DNA from: Pseudomonas parafulva NBRC 16636 = DSM 17004 | GTDB lineage: Bacteria > Pseudomonadota > Gammaproteobacteria > Pseudomonadales > Pseudomonadaceae | Reading direction: 5' to 3' | Assembly (NCBI RefSeq): GCF_000730645.1 | Contig: NZ_BBIU01000029.1 | Location: 21,859-85,858, forward strand | Length of the DNA stretch: 64,000 bases | Part shown: positions 33,923 through 43,905 of the stretch, piece after piece | Layout of the letters: each line of letters begins with the position of its first letter | Position numbering within the stretch: the stretch's first letter is position 1 | The notes under the pieces: model-generated | What the model was told of the DNA's origin: nothing | Database searches by the model: none | What the model saw: only the letters and a program-made list of their open reading frames with translations | Made by a program: the position numbers and the translations under genes

Positions 33923-34767
33923 TTCATGGCTACCTGTTAGCGATGGGGCGCTCCATCTGGCGGTTTGCCAGGCACTGGGTTGACCAGCGCGGCCTGCGCC
34001 GTGCCTGGCGCCAGTTTCTGGCCCTTTTGCGCGCGCCGACACCAGCGCCCGCCGCGTTGGCGTTGTTGCTGGTGTGCGGTTGGACGGTGCCGGCCCAGGG
34101 CAGCGTGGTGATCGCCGGTACCCGCGTCATCTACCCCGGCCAGGCGCGGGAGAAAACCCTGCAGGTCACCAACCAGGACAATTTCGCCAATGTGGTTCAG
34201 GCCTGGGTTGATATCAACGACCCAGCCTCCACGCCAGAAACGGCAGATGCGCCGTTCCTGGCCAACCCCGCAGTGTCGCGACTGGCGCCTGGCCACGGCC
34301 AGACGCTGCGTATCATCTACACCGGCGCGGGTCTGCCCCAGGACCGTGAGTCGTTGTTCCACCTCAATGTCCTGCAAATTCCACCGCTGAATGTTGCCCA
34401 CGGCGGGCGGGACCAGATGCTGCTGATGCTGCGCAACCGCCTTAAGCTGTTCTATCGCCCGCAGGGTATTGCGGGAAGCCCGGACCAATTGCCTGAAAAG
34501 CTGCGCTTCAGCCTGGTGCGTAGCGGTGGCGGCTGGCAGGTTCAGGTGGATAACCCCACGGGCTTCTACGCATCGTTTGGTTCAGCCGCGTTGCAGGTTG
34601 GCGAGCATCGGCTGCCGTTGCAGGCCAGCATGGTTGCGCCCTTCGGCCAGGCGCAATGGGCCCTGGCAACCCCAGCCGCGCTGCCGGATGGGTTGCTGCA
34701 GCTGCGTGTGCAGCTAATCAATGACTACGGTGCGCAGACAGGCTTGAGCCATGAACTGTCGCGTTAG
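33919..34767 (+). CDS. Periplasmic pilus chaperone (PapD-like), first copy
   Basis: It overlaps the pilin stop by four bases. The 282-residue frame has an unusually long N-terminal part: about 40 basic residues precede a signal-like helix (PAALALLLVCGWTVPAQGSV), so the real start may be further in. The mature part has the chaperone features G-T-R-V-I-Y-P near residue 74 (the conserved Arg that anchors the subunit's C-terminus) and NRLKLFYRPQGI, with the conserved Lys. It hands pilin subunits to the usher. Confidence 0.88.
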   Translation: MIHGYLLAMGRSIWRFARHWVDQRGLRRAWRQFLALLRAPTPAPAALALLLVCGWTVPAQGSVVIAGTRVIYPGQAREKTLQVTNQDNFANVVQAWVDINDPASTPETADAPFLANPAVSRLAPGHGQTLRIIYTGAGLPQDRESLFHLNVLQIPPLNVAHGGRDQMLLMLRNRLKLFYRPQGIAGSPDQLPEKLRFSLVRSGGGWQVQVDNPTGFYASFGSAALQVGEHRLPLQASMVAPFGQAQWALATPAALPDGLLQLRVQLINDYGAQTGLSHELSR

Positions 34768-37342
34768 GTTCATGCATGTAGCCGCCATGCTTGGTGCGTT
34801 TGCGTTGATGGCTGCCAGGGGGGCGAGCAGCGAACCTGCCTATCGTTTCGATGACAGCCTGGTGCTGGGTGCTGGCCTGGCGGGCGGCAGCCTTGAACGC
34901 TTCAACAGCATCAACCAGGTCGATCCCGGTACCTATCTGGTCGACCTGTACCTGAATAAGCACTACATCAGCCGAAGCGAAGTCGTGTTTCGCAACGCTG
35001 GCGACGCGGTGCAGCCATGTTTCAGCGAGCACTTTCTGCAAGTCGACCTGGGGGTGAAAGGGGCGCCCGAACCTGATGCTGATGCGCCGGGTAGTTGCCT
35101 GACCTTGGGGCAACGCCTGCCCAGCGCTTCATTCAAGTTCGACAGTGCATTGTTGCGCCTGGATCTATCTGTGCCCCAGGCACTGCTCGACCTCAAGCCG
35201 CGCGGTTACGTCAGCCCCCGCGAATGGGAGGGGGGCAGCAGCATGGCATTCGTCAATTACGATGCCAATCTGTACCGCTCCCGGTATGGCTTCGACGGCA
35301 ACGGCGATTCGAGCTATGGCTACCTGGGGCTCAACGGCGGTGTCAACCTGGGCCTGTGGCGCTTGCGCCATCAGTCCAACTACAGCTACACCACCTTTGG
35401 TGGCAACCGCCTGAGCAAGTGGAACAGCGTGCGCACCTACGCCCAGCGTGCCATACCACAATGGCGCAGCGAGCTCACGGTGGGCGATAGCTACACCGAG
35501 GGCAATCTGTTTGGCAGCGTTGGTTTCCGTGGCGCGCGGCTGGCTTCCGACGACCGCATGTTGCCCGACTCGCAGCGCCAATATGCACCGCAAGTGCGCG
35601 GTACCGCCAACAGCAGTGCGCGGGTGGTGATCAGCCAGGACGGCAGTAAGGTTCACGAAACCACCGTCGCACCGGGCCCGTTCGTGATCGACGACCTCTA
35701 CGGGACTGCCTACAACGGCGACCTGGATGTGCAGGTGATTGAGGCCGACGGCAGTGTGTCGCAGTTCACCGTGCCCTACTCGGCGGTGCCGGACTCCATA
35801 CGGCCAGGCCTTTCACGCTACAACGCGACAGTGGGCGAGGTGCGCCAGAACAGCCGTAGCCACGGCACATTTGGCGAGTTTATCTACCAGCATGGCCTGA
35901 GCAACGAACTGTCTGCGAACCTGGGTTTGCGTGTGGCCGAGGATTACCTTGCGGCCCTGGGTGGCGGGGTATTGGCAACGGCCTATGGTGCCGTGGGGTT
36001 CAATACCACCTTTTCCAGTGCCACGGTGGAGAACAACCAGCGCAAGCAGGGCTGGCGCCTGGGGTTGAACTACAGCCGTACCTTCCAGCCAACCGATACC
36101 ACCGTGACGTTGGCAGGTTATCGCTACTCGACCGAGGGCTACCGGGACCTGGGGGATGCCCTTGGGGCCCGTGACACCGGCAGACGTGAAGAGGTATGGG
36201 ATTCCAGTACTTTCAAGCAACGCAATCAGCTCACCCTGATGCTCAACCAGAACCTGAGTGAATACGGCAATCTGTTTCTGAACGGCTCCAGAAGCGATTA
36301 TTACGATGGCAAGAGCAGGGATTTGCAGCTGCAGTTCGGTTACTCCAATACCTGGCGGCAACTGAGCTACAGCCTGGCTTATTCCCGGCAGCGCACACTG
36401 TGGTACCAGGACAGCGGGGCTGGCAACGATCCGTTGCTGGGGCTTCAGCCTTGGGGCGGGCGCACAAGCAACCGCAACAACGTGCTTACCCTGAGCCTGT
36501 CGATGCCGCTGGGTTCTTCCAGCAGTGCGCCGAGCCTGAGCTCCACGCTTTCCCGGCGCTCGGGCGATAGCCGCGGTAGCAGTGTGCACACCGGGCTCAA
36601 CGGCACGCTAGGCGACCAAAGCACCACCAGCTACGCCATTGCGGCAGGCCGGGACAGCAACGGCCGGGGTACGGACTGGAACGCTAACCTGCAGACGCAG
36701 ACATCCCTTGCAACCCTCAATGGCGGTTACTCGCAGGGGGCGAATTATCGGCAAATCAATGGTGGTTTGCGCGGTGCGGCAGTGTTGCACGGTGATGGCC
36801 TCACCTTGGGGCCTTACGTGGGTGATACGTTTGCCCTGGTGCAGGCCAAGGGGGCTGCAGGTGCCGTAGTAAGGGGCGGGCAGGGCGCCCGGGTTGATCG
36901 CAATGGTTATGCCGTGGTGCCTGCACTCTCACCCTATCGCTACAACGCGGTTGGCCTGGACCCGCAGGGCATCGGTGAGCAGGCCGAACTGGTGGACACC
37001 GAACGCAAGGTGGCGCCTTATGCCGGCGCGGCTGTGCTGGTTACGTTCAAGACCCTGGCTGGCCATGCATTGCTGATTCGTACCACCTTGGCCAATGGGA
37101 CGCACCCGCCGCTGGGTGCCGATGTCGTCGATGGCCACGGCACTACCATCGGCCTGGTCGGCCAGGGCGGGCAGGTATACGCACGCGCCGAGGGCGAAAA
37201 AGGCCGGCTGCATGTGCGCTGGGGCGAGCGCGCCGAGGATGGTTGCTGGCTGCCCTATGACCTGGCTGCTCAGCCAGCCCGCGCTGGCCAGGCCTTGGTG
37301 TTGCTGGAAGGGGTTTGCCTGTTAACGGAGGAACAATCATGA
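34751..37342 (+). CDS. Outer-membrane usher protein
   Basis: The 863-residue protein overlaps the chaperone gene. After a short signal peptide, the N-terminal periplasmic domain (RFDDSLVLGAGLAGGSLERF, then INQVDPGTYLVDLYLN) binds chaperone-subunit pairs. A 24-strand pore with a plug domain (residues 250-330) and two C-terminal domains ending WLPYDLAAQPARAGQALVLLEGVCLL follow. Cysteines at the C-terminal end are conserved in ushers. It assembles the fimbria across the outer membrane. Length is normal. Confidence 0.93.
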   Translation: MNCRVRFMHVAAMLGAFALMAARGASSEPAYRFDDSLVLGAGLAGGSLERFNSINQVDPGTYLVDLYLNKHYISRSEVVFRNAGDAVQPCFSEHFLQVDLGVKGAPEPDADAPGSCLTLGQRLPSASFKFDSALLRLDLSVPQALLDLKPRGYVSPREWEGGSSMAFVNYDANLYRSRYGFDGNGDSSYGYLGLNGGVNLGLWRLRHQSNYSYTTFGGNRLSKWNSVRTYAQRAIPQWRSELTVGDSYTEGNLFGSVGFRGARLASDDRMLPDSQRQYAPQVRGTANSSARVVISQDGSKVHETTVAPGPFVIDDLYGTAYNGDLDVQVIEADGSVSQFTVPYSAVPDSIRPGLSRYNATVGEVRQNSRSHGTFGEFIYQHGLSNELSANLGLRVAEDYLAALGGGVLATAYGAVGFNTTFSSATVENNQRKQGWRLGLNYSRTFQPTDTTVTLAGYRYSTEGYRDLGDALGARDTGRREEVWDSSTFKQRNQLTLMLNQNLSEYGNLFLNGSRSDYYDGKSRDLQLQFGYSNTWRQLSYSLAYSRQRTLWYQDSGAGNDPLLGLQPWGGRTSNRNNVLTLSLSMPLGSSSSAPSLSSTLSRRSGDSRGSSVHTGLNGTLGDQSTTSYAIAAGRDSNGRGTDWNANLQTQTSLATLNGGYSQGANYRQINGGLRGAAVLHGDGLTLGPYVGDTFALVQAKGAAGAVVRGGQGARVDRNGYAVVPALSPYRYNAVGLDPQGIGEQAELVDTERKVAPYAGAAVLVTFKTLAGHALLIRTTLANGTHPPLGADVVDGHGTTIGLVGQGGQVYARAEGEKGRLHVRWGERAEDGCWLPYDLAAQPARAGQALVLLEGVCLLTEEQS

Positions 37343-38688
37343 AGTCCGTGGTTCGGCTCTTGTCGCTATTTGCCATGGTGTTTTCACCCGTGGCCTTGGC
37401 TACTTGCTACAAAGTGACATCTGTCGGCAGGCCAGGCACCACGGCCAACTGGCAGATTCGCCCTGGTGAGGGAACGGCCAGTGCGTGGCGGGGGGCATGT
37501 GGGGCATGTAATGGCTCACTTGGCCTGCCCAGCGTTGTCAACGTAAGCGACAGCAGCTTTCAACCTCACGCGACGCTGCTTGCAAGCGCCGTGGCGCCAT
37601 TCACACAGTACGGTTCGGTAGCCGGCTTCGACCCGGAACATGTCCTGTTTCGCTGCGAGCAGCAAGACGAGGTCTATGAGATGTTCTCTACCAACGGTAA
37701 TAACCTCTACAGCGGCTGGTACCGTGGCGGGGACAGTGTTGGTAATACCATCGGTCTTCAGCATGCCTACAGTACTGCCTGGGCGAATGTGCTGTTGCGC
37801 CTTACCCATCTGGATACAGGCCAGTACTTCACCTCTACCTGGAATGAGCGACGCCTCACCGGCCTGGACCGGGATTCAAGAGGTTACCAGTTGGTCAAGG
37901 CCAAGAACCTGAGCGCTGTGCGCGCGGAGTTGTTCAGTGCGCCCTACAATCGCAGGTACAGCCGCTATGCGCCCACCGCACCCTCCACGCTCTATCGCTA
38001 TGCCCAGCCAGCTGCTTACATCGCCATCAAAGGGCCGGGCATCGGGTCCCCGAGGGTGGGCCAGCCTCACTTTGGAAACTATGCAGGCTGGTTCAGAAAC
38101 TGGCCCGGTTCGCTGGGCCTGTACAACAGGGTGACGCTTAAACGCTACCCAACCTGCGCAGTGACCAGCGTCACGTCGCATGTGAACTTTGCGCGCATAT
38201 CCGTCGAGGAAATCAACACCGGCGCCAGCCGTGAGGTACCGTTCGTGGTGGCTTTCAAGTGCCAGCAAGATGCAGTGAGCTCCACCGCCCCAAATGCTAC
38301 AGCGCTGGGTATCAAGGTCTCTTCCGGCTCGTTGGCCGCTTCGTCTTCACTGGGCTTGATAAACCAGAACGGGGGCGTTTCGTATCTGGTGTCCGACCGC
38401 TATGGCCAACCCGGCATCGCCCAGGGCGTCGGTATTCGTATATCGCGCGGGGGTGCGGCTATGAACCTGCTGACCCGTGAGGATTCCGCCGAAGGTATCG
38501 CTTCGGGCGCTCGGGGGTGGTACCCGGTGATCGGCGCCAGCTCCAACCTTACCGGCAGTGCCAATGGTATTGCGCTGTACAGTGAGGTCTTTCACGCCAG
38601 GCTCGAAAAGCTACAGGTCGGCACCCAGCCTGCGGTGACGGCGGGGCGCGTGGAGGCGACGGCGCAAGTGGTGATACGTGTTCAATAA
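37339..38688 (+). CDS. Fimbrial tip adhesin
   Basis: GGAGG precedes ATG 37339 and gives 449 residues. A signal peptide (MKSVVRLLSLFAMVFSPVAL then ATCYK) is followed by a long N-terminal receptor-binding region with paired cysteines near residues 23 and 52, rich in Tyr, Trp, Ser and Gly. The C-terminal 150 residues have pilin-domain features (CAVTSVTSHVNFARISVEEI) and end AQVVIRVQ, the strand that chaperones bind. Its position after the usher, as in the cupA4 slot, supports the adhesin role. The receptor is unknown. Confidence 0.85.
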   Translation: MKSVVRLLSLFAMVFSPVALATCYKVTSVGRPGTTANWQIRPGEGTASAWRGACGACNGSLGLPSVVNVSDSSFQPHATLLASAVAPFTQYGSVAGFDPEHVLFRCEQQDEVYEMFSTNGNNLYSGWYRGGDSVGNTIGLQHAYSTAWANVLLRLTHLDTGQYFTSTWNERRLTGLDRDSRGYQLVKAKNLSAVRAELFSAPYNRRYSRYAPTAPSTLYRYAQPAAYIAIKGPGIGSPRVGQPHFGNYAGWFRNWPGSLGLYNRVTLKRYPTCAVTSVTSHVNFARISVEEINTGASREVPFVVAFKCQQDAVSSTAPNATALGIKVSSGSLAASSSLGLINQNGGVSYLVSDRYGQPGIAQGVGIRISRGGAAMNLLTREDSAEGIASGARGWYPVIGASSNLTGSANGIALYSEVFHARLEKLQVGTQPAVTAGRVEATAQVVIRVQ

Positions 38689-39391
38689 CTGCCTGCGTAT
38701 CGCATTGCTGGCCGCAACAACAATGGTCAGCCTGTCGGCCTTGGCTGGCGTGACCGCCGAGCGCACCAGGGTCATCTTTCAGGGCAGCCAGCGCGAAGCA
38801 TCGCTGGCGCTGGTCAACCAGAACACTTACCCGGTAGTGGTACAGGCGTGGATCGACGATGGCGAGCTGGAGTCCAGCCCGGATGCCGTGGCGCCAATTC
38901 TGCCGCTGCCTCCAGTGTTTCGGCTGGAACCGGGGCAGCAACGCAGCTTGCGCTTGCTGTACAGCGGCGAGGCGCTCGCGCCGGATCGTGAGTCGATGTA
39001 CTGGCTGAACCTCTATGAAATACCCCCCCAGCCCCGCGAGGGGCCTGGCGAAGGTGAAACTCGCCTCACCATTACATTGCGCATGCAGATGAAGGTGATC
39101 ATGCGCCCTGACGGGCTTGCGGGCAGTGCCGGCGATGCCGTTCGGCATCTCAAGGCAACCACAGCCGGGCGCGGGGTGATGATGACCAATCCCAGCCCCT
39201 ACTTCGTCAGCGTGTCCAGTGCCGAAGCTCGCCAGGGGCAGGTGGTGGTTGCGCTCCGGCCCGATACCTTGCCACCGTTTTCAAGGCGGGTACTGGAGGG
39301 CAGCGAGGTACTTGCCCCTGGCGCTGAACTGCACTTTGCATGGCTGGACGATGATGGCAATGCCCAGCAGGCAGTTGTGGTGCTCCACTGA
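38678..39391 (+). CDS. Periplasmic pilus chaperone (PapD-like), second copy
   Basis: It starts at GTG 38678 within the end of the adhesin gene. The 237-residue product has a signal peptide ending SLSALA and then GVTAERTRVIFQGSQREASLAL, the conserved chaperone front with its anchoring Arg, and RMQMKVIMRPDGL with the conserved Lys. It belongs to the same family as the first chaperone but is clearly different in sequence. It is likely to serve the adhesin rather than the major pilin. It ends the structural operon; the kinase gene follows 74 bp later. Confidence 0.9.
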   Translation: MFNNCLRIALLAATTMVSLSALAGVTAERTRVIFQGSQREASLALVNQNTYPVVVQAWIDDGELESSPDAVAPILPLPPVFRLEPGQQRSLRLLYSGEALAPDRESMYWLNLYEIPPQPREGPGEGETRLTITLRMQMKVIMRPDGLAGSAGDAVRHLKATTAGRGVMMTNPSPYFVSVSSAEARQGQVVVALRPDTLPPFSRRVLEGSEVLAPGAELHFAWLDDDGNAQQAVVVLH

Positions 39392-39465
39392 CCTTGCCGC
39401 ATGACGTTCTGCCCACGGCTTGAACCGGCCCTTCGCTCCCCAACCCACATGTGACGATTCCAATC

Positions 39466-42363
39466 ATGAAACATGCCAGCCTGCGGATGGACAAGCTTGC
39501 CAGAAGCTCCCAGCGCCTCAACAAAACGCTGCTGCTGCTCAGCGGGCTGCTGATGCTGCTGTCCAGCACCTGCTATTGGGCGGTGTCCAGGCTGCTCGAG
39601 TCCGAGCAGCAGCGCCTGGAGCTGCATTTTGCGCGGGTGGTGGAGATCATCCATGAGCACGAAGTGTTCCTGCGCAATGTGGTCACCAGCAGCCGCCAGG
39701 CCACGGTCTCCGTTGATCGCCTGGCAGATCCGGCATCAGTGGTGCAGTCGCTGCCTATCCCGGGTCGCACGCTGCTCAAGGCCCGGGGCCAGGAACTGTC
39801 GCTGGCGTTCTCGTTGGCATACAGCGCTGGCTACAGCGCGGCAGACGTGCGACGGGCGTTGGCACTGGGGGTTGAGCTCACCGATTACTACGGCGGTTTC
39901 TGGGCGCGCTCCTTCTATGCCTCCCCGCAGGTATTCGTCCTGGCGCCCGGCAGGGCCAGCCTAGCTATTCCGTACGCAGGAGACCAGCGCCAGCATCTGC
40001 CTTTGCTGCCACAGCATTACATGGCTGCGGTGGATCGCCTGGGGCAACTGATGGCCACCCCGGGCTTGCTCGCCGACCAGCGCGTGCACTGGCTGCGGTC
40101 CCCGGCGCCGCTCTACGATGACAACCTGCGAATCGTCGCCATGATTCGTTTCGACGCGGACTACACCTTGCATCCCGCCGGCACTCCCCAGCAGCCGCTG
40201 GCCTTGGCGGCAGTGATGGACACGGAACAGATCGATGAATTCGAGCGGGTGTTGCGCCTGTCGGTGTACAACCAGTTCACCTTGATTTCACCCGAAGGCG
40301 ATGTGCTGATGGGGGAACTCGGCGTGGACGACGCGGCTCCCTTGGGCCTCAGTTTCAATGGCGATGGCCTGCGCTTCAAGATGAAGGCATCAGGGGGCAG
40401 GCCCTGGACCGGCCTGTATGCGATCACCTACCAGAACTTCCTGCGTTATGCCAAGTGGCCGTTGCTGGGCCTTGGGCTCACCTTCATTGCCGCGATCATC
40501 CTTGGCTTGTGGATCGACCACTGGTTCAAGTCGCGTATTGTCGTACCTGCCCAGCGTGCTCAGGACCGGCTTGCCGAAAACGAGGCGTTCAACCGTATCA
40601 TCCTGCACAACGCCCCGGTCGGCCTCTGCGTCGTGCGCCGGTATGACCGGCAGTTGCTGCTGGAAAATGAACGCGCGGTGCAGTGGGGCATTGCCTCGGC
40701 CGTGACCCAGGTATTGGCGCAACATTACGGCGATCAGGCTCCCGGCGAAATGTGTCTGCTGGTGGAAGGGCATTACCTGCAAGCGGTGGTGGTTGCTTCG
40801 CGCTACGACGGCCAGGATGTCTTTCTCTGTGGCTGTAACGATGTCACCCGGCACGTCGATGAAAACCAGTTATTGAATCAGGCGCGCCGGCAAGCAACGG
40901 CCGCCAATGAAGCAAAAACCGTATTCCTGGCAACCATGAGCCATGAAATACGCACACCTTTGTACGGCGTGCTGGGCAACCTGGAACTGCTCTCGCTGAC
41001 TGATCTGGGCGAGCGTCAGCGCCACTACCTGGAAATCATCGAAAGTTCATGTGCGGTGCTGTTCCAGCTGATCAGCAACGTGCTGGATGTCAGCAAGATC
41101 GAGTCCGGGCAGATGGCGCTGGAGCGAATACCGTTTGACCCCCACCAGCTGGTCGAGGACGCAGTGGCCAGTTTCACGGCCACGGCCCATAACAAAGGTT
41201 TGCAGATCGACTCGGAAATCGACCCGGCCATGCCCGCCCTCGTGGAGGGGGACGCCGGGCGGATACGCCAGGTGCTGAACAACTTGCTGGGCAACGCCAT
41301 CAAGTTCACCGATTGCGGGCGTGTACGCCTGCGCCTCACGGTCCAGGAACGTGCCGATGACAGTGTGCTGGTGCAATGGCAGGTCACCGATACCGGGAAA
41401 GGTATTCCCGAGAAGGCGATTGAACACTTGTTCAAGCCGTTCTACCAGGTTAGTGCCGGTGAAGAGGGCGGTGGTGCAGGACTGGGGCTTTCCATCTGCT
41501 CAAGGCTGAGCGAGCTGATGGGGGGGAGCATGCGTGTGGTGAGCGAGCTGGGGCTGGGCAGCAGCCTCTCGCTGATCGTTCGCCTGCCTGTGGTCGAAAG
41601 CTCCCGCACCGTGACACCGGCCCAGTTTGTGCCGTCATATACCCAGGTGCCTTCCCTGGACGTGCGCGTACTGGTAGCTGAGGACAACCCGGTCAGCCAG
41701 GCTGTCATGGCCGAGCAACTGACGGCGCTGGGTGCTCGCCCCACGGTGGTAAGTGATGGCCAGCAGGCGCTTGAAGCGTGGTCCGCGCAGGCTTTCGATC
41801 TGGTGATCACTGACATCAACATGCCCCGCCTCAATGGCTATGCGTTCACACGCGCCCTGCGCGAACAAGGCGTGTCGGTCCCGATCATCGGCATCACCGC
41901 CAATGCGCTGCGTGAAGAAGGTGAGCGTTGCCTGGCCGCCGGCATGAATGCCTGGCTGGTGAAGCCTTTGAGCCTCGGGGGGCTGCGCCAGGCGCTGATT
42001 TCCCAGTGCCGGCGTGCGGCCGGTCAGGGTGCTGCCGTCCGAGAAGAGGATGACGACCGTACCGGCTGGATCGAGCTCTCGACCCCCATGCGTCAGCTGC
42101 TGGCAGAAACGCTGCTGGCAGATGTGGCGCAGATCGAGCAGGGCTTGGCCCACGGCGATGCCGCCTTGGTGCAGCAACGGTTGCACAGCCTCAGTGGCGC
42201 GTTGGCGAGCGTGCATGCCAAGGGCCTGTATGAGGTTTGCCAGCGCTTGGAAGATGCTCTTCAGGAAGCGCCTATGGACGGCCTGCTGGCCGAACAGATC
42301 CGCGCATTGTGCACGCGTCTCGGCGTAGTTGCGCAGTGTCTGCTGGACGATTTTTCTGGGTGA
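39466..42363 (+). CDS. RcsC/BvgS-type hybrid histidine kinase with receiver and Hpt domains
   Basis: From ATG 39466, 965 residues. TM1 lies at about residues 20-42 and TM2 near 325-350, enclosing a 280-residue periplasmic sensor. After a PAS-like linker come the H box (TMSHEIRTPLYGVLGNLELL, H493), ATP-binding boxes (NNLLGNAIKFTD, DTGKGIPE, GAGLGLSI), a receiver (D783 in VITDINMPRLNG) and a C-terminal Hpt-like domain with H907 in RLHSLSGAL. The Hpt motif has Ser where Lys is usual (HxLKG). The domain order and the RcsB-like partner mark it as an RcsC-type phosphorelay that most likely controls the fimbrial genes before it. Periplasmic signal unknown. Confidence 0.92.
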   Translation: MKHASLRMDKLARSSQRLNKTLLLLSGLLMLLSSTCYWAVSRLLESEQQRLELHFARVVEIIHEHEVFLRNVVTSSRQATVSVDRLADPASVVQSLPIPGRTLLKARGQELSLAFSLAYSAGYSAADVRRALALGVELTDYYGGFWARSFYASPQVFVLAPGRASLAIPYAGDQRQHLPLLPQHYMAAVDRLGQLMATPGLLADQRVHWLRSPAPLYDDNLRIVAMIRFDADYTLHPAGTPQQPLALAAVMDTEQIDEFERVLRLSVYNQFTLISPEGDVLMGELGVDDAAPLGLSFNGDGLRFKMKASGGRPWTGLYAITYQNFLRYAKWPLLGLGLTFIAAIILGLWIDHWFKSRIVVPAQRAQDRLAENEAFNRIILHNAPVGLCVVRRYDRQLLLENERAVQWGIASAVTQVLAQHYGDQAPGEMCLLVEGHYLQAVVVASRYDGQDVFLCGCNDVTRHVDENQLLNQARRQATAANEAKTVFLATMSHEIRTPLYGVLGNLELLSLTDLGERQRHYLEIIESSCAVLFQLISNVLDVSKIESGQMALERIPFDPHQLVEDAVASFTATAHNKGLQIDSEIDPAMPALVEGDAGRIRQVLNNLLGNAIKFTDCGRVRLRLTVQERADDSVLVQWQVTDTGKGIPEKAIEHLFKPFYQVSAGEEGGGAGLGLSICSRLSELMGGSMRVVSELGLGSSLSLIVRLPVVESSRTVTPAQFVPSYTQVPSLDVRVLVAEDNPVSQAVMAEQLTALGARPTVVSDGQQALEAWSAQAFDLVITDINMPRLNGYAFTRALREQGVSVPIIGITANALREEGERCLAAGMNAWLVKPLSLGGLRQALISQCRRAAGQGAAVREEDDDRTGWIELSTPMRQLLAETLLADVAQIEQGLAHGDAALVQQRLHSLSGALASVHAKGLYEVCQRLEDALQEAPMDGLLAEQIRALCTRLGVVAQCLLDDFSG

Positions 42364-42389
42364 ATCCTGCCCGACAAGGAGTGTTGTAC

Positions 42390-43037
42390 ATGCCGCAACT
42401 AAACGTGGTCATTGCCGACGACCACCCCATCGTCTTGCTGGGCGTGCGCGAGGTCGTGCAACGTAGTGGTCACTACAACGTCATCGCAGAGGCCGTCAGT
42501 TCTTCTGCGCTGATCGACCAACTGCAACACCACCACCCGCACATTCTCATCACCGATTTCAACATGCCGGGCGATGCCGTCTATGGTGACGGCTTCAAAC
42601 TCGTCGAATACATTCTGAGGCACTTTCCGCTGACCCAGGTGTTGGTGCTGACCATGATTTCCAGCACCCTGATCCTGGCTCGGCTGCATGAACTTGGGGT
42701 GGCTGGGGTGATACAAAAAAACCAGCTTCATGATGAAATCGACAAGGCCCTGGAAGCCTTGAGAAAGCGGCAGCGCTACGTGAGCCTGATGCCGCCGCCG
42801 ATCTCGGTGGTGCGCGCAAGCATCGAAGTGCAAGCGCGCTTTCATCGGCTCTCTGCCAAAGAGCTGGAAGTGCTGCGTCTGTTCGTTGCGGGCATGACGG
42901 TGGGCGATATCGCGCGTCAACTGTCGCGTAGCAACAAGACGGTCAGCGCCCAGAAAGTGTCGGCCATGCGCAAGTTGCAGGTTGAAAGTGATCAGGATCT
43001 GCTGACGTATTGCCTCGAGGCCAACCCGTTCCAGTGA
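42390..43037 (+). CDS. RcsB-like response regulator (NarL/LuxR type)
   Basis: AAGGAG precedes ATG 42390, and the gene lies 26 bp after the kinase. The 215-residue regulator has a receiver with D56 in ILITDFNMPGD and a LuxR-type helix-turn-helix (LSAKELEVLRLFVAGMTVGD, then IARQLSRSNKTVSAQKVSAM). The opening NVVIADDHPIVLLGV and the S-K-E..S-N-K-T-V-S-x-Q-K pattern are closest to enteric RcsB among families I know. It should bind DNA upstream of its targets, likely the fimbrial operon at 33.4 kb. In P. aeruginosa PAPI-1, an RcsCB pair next to cupD has this task. Confidence 0.92.
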   Translation: MPQLNVVIADDHPIVLLGVREVVQRSGHYNVIAEAVSSSALIDQLQHHHPHILITDFNMPGDAVYGDGFKLVEYILRHFPLTQVLVLTMISSTLILARLHELGVAGVIQKNQLHDEIDKALEALRKRQRYVSLMPPPISVVRASIEVQARFHRLSAKELEVLRLFVAGMTVGDIARQLSRSNKTVSAQKVSAMRKLQVESDQDLLTYCLEANPFQ

Positions 43038-43061
43038 GCCATGCAGCAACAGGCTGGCCTC

Positions 43062-43649
43062 TCAATTTGCCTTGAGCCAGTCGACATCGCGTTGCTCAAA
43101 CGACAGTGTCAGTGCACATGGCCCCGCGCCTGCGTGGCAAACCGCGTAATGGCCCACCGGGTAGAGGTGGTTAAGCCCCAAGGGGGCAGAGATGTTCGTC
43201 AGGTAGACATCGAGTTCCTCGGTGTTAGTGGCACTCACATCCAGCGGGGCACCGGTGTGTGCTTCGGTCACTGTCCAGGTTGACGGATCTTGTCGGCCAA
43301 TGGGTCCAACCGTCACCACCCCATCCGTCTTGGCGAAAACCCCATGGCCAAAATGCTGGCCACTTCGAACGTAGAGGCGATAACCCTCGTCACTATGGCG
43401 GAAGTACAGCAACAACGGGGCAGGCGCAGCCACCCGGTCGAAGGTGATAAGCCCCAAGTCCTGGCCGTGCTGCCAGTCCTCATCCGAGCAATTGAGCATG
43501 CCAAGCACCGATGCGCCGTCCAGGGCATGAGCAGGATTGGTCAGTGGGCTCTCCAGCACCACCTCACCGCGGGTCATGCTGTCGAAAGTATTCACTGGGC
43601 AACCCTTTACTTGGAGGGTTGCAATAAAGGAACGGGCTTTGTGTGTCAT
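43062..43649 (-). CDS. Hypothetical protein, convergent with the RcsB-like gene
   Basis: GGAGG stands nine bases before ATG 43649. The 195-residue product (MTHKARSFIATLQVKGCPVN...) has no signal peptide or membrane helix. Its beta-rich sequence (LLLYFRHSDEGYRLYVRSG, then TWTVTEAHTGAPLDVSATN) hints at a beta-sandwich or trefoil. Three cysteines appear (GCPVN, LNCSD, VCHAGAGPC). No family recognised. It is divergent from the MarR-type gene across a 256-bp, partly AT-rich space. Confidence 0.65.
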   Translation of the reverse strand: MTHKARSFIATLQVKGCPVNTFDSMTRGEVVLESPLTNPAHALDGASVLGMLNCSDEDWQHGQDLGLITFDRVAAPAPLLLYFRHSDEGYRLYVRSGQHFGHGVFAKTDGVVTVGPIGRQDPSTWTVTEAHTGAPLDVSATNTEELDVYLTNISAPLGLNHLYPVGHYAVCHAGAGPCALTLSFEQRDVDWLKAN

Positions 43650-43905
43650 CAGGGGGTGCCTCCAATGTGTTCAACGGTGCACAAGGCTATGGCTAACCCT
43701 ATGAATGGCCTACTTGGAAGCTGTTCCGGCATTTCAGTCCACGGGCTGGCTGTTAATCGCCGTTGGCACTGGATGTTTGCAGAAATACCCGTTGGGACGT
43801 TTACAGTGCTTTACAAAATTCGATTGCCATTTGGAAATCATTTTGGCATTTTACTGCCGTTTATCTCTCAATAAAATTTCTTTTAGGAAACTTGATGAGG
43901 TCCTC

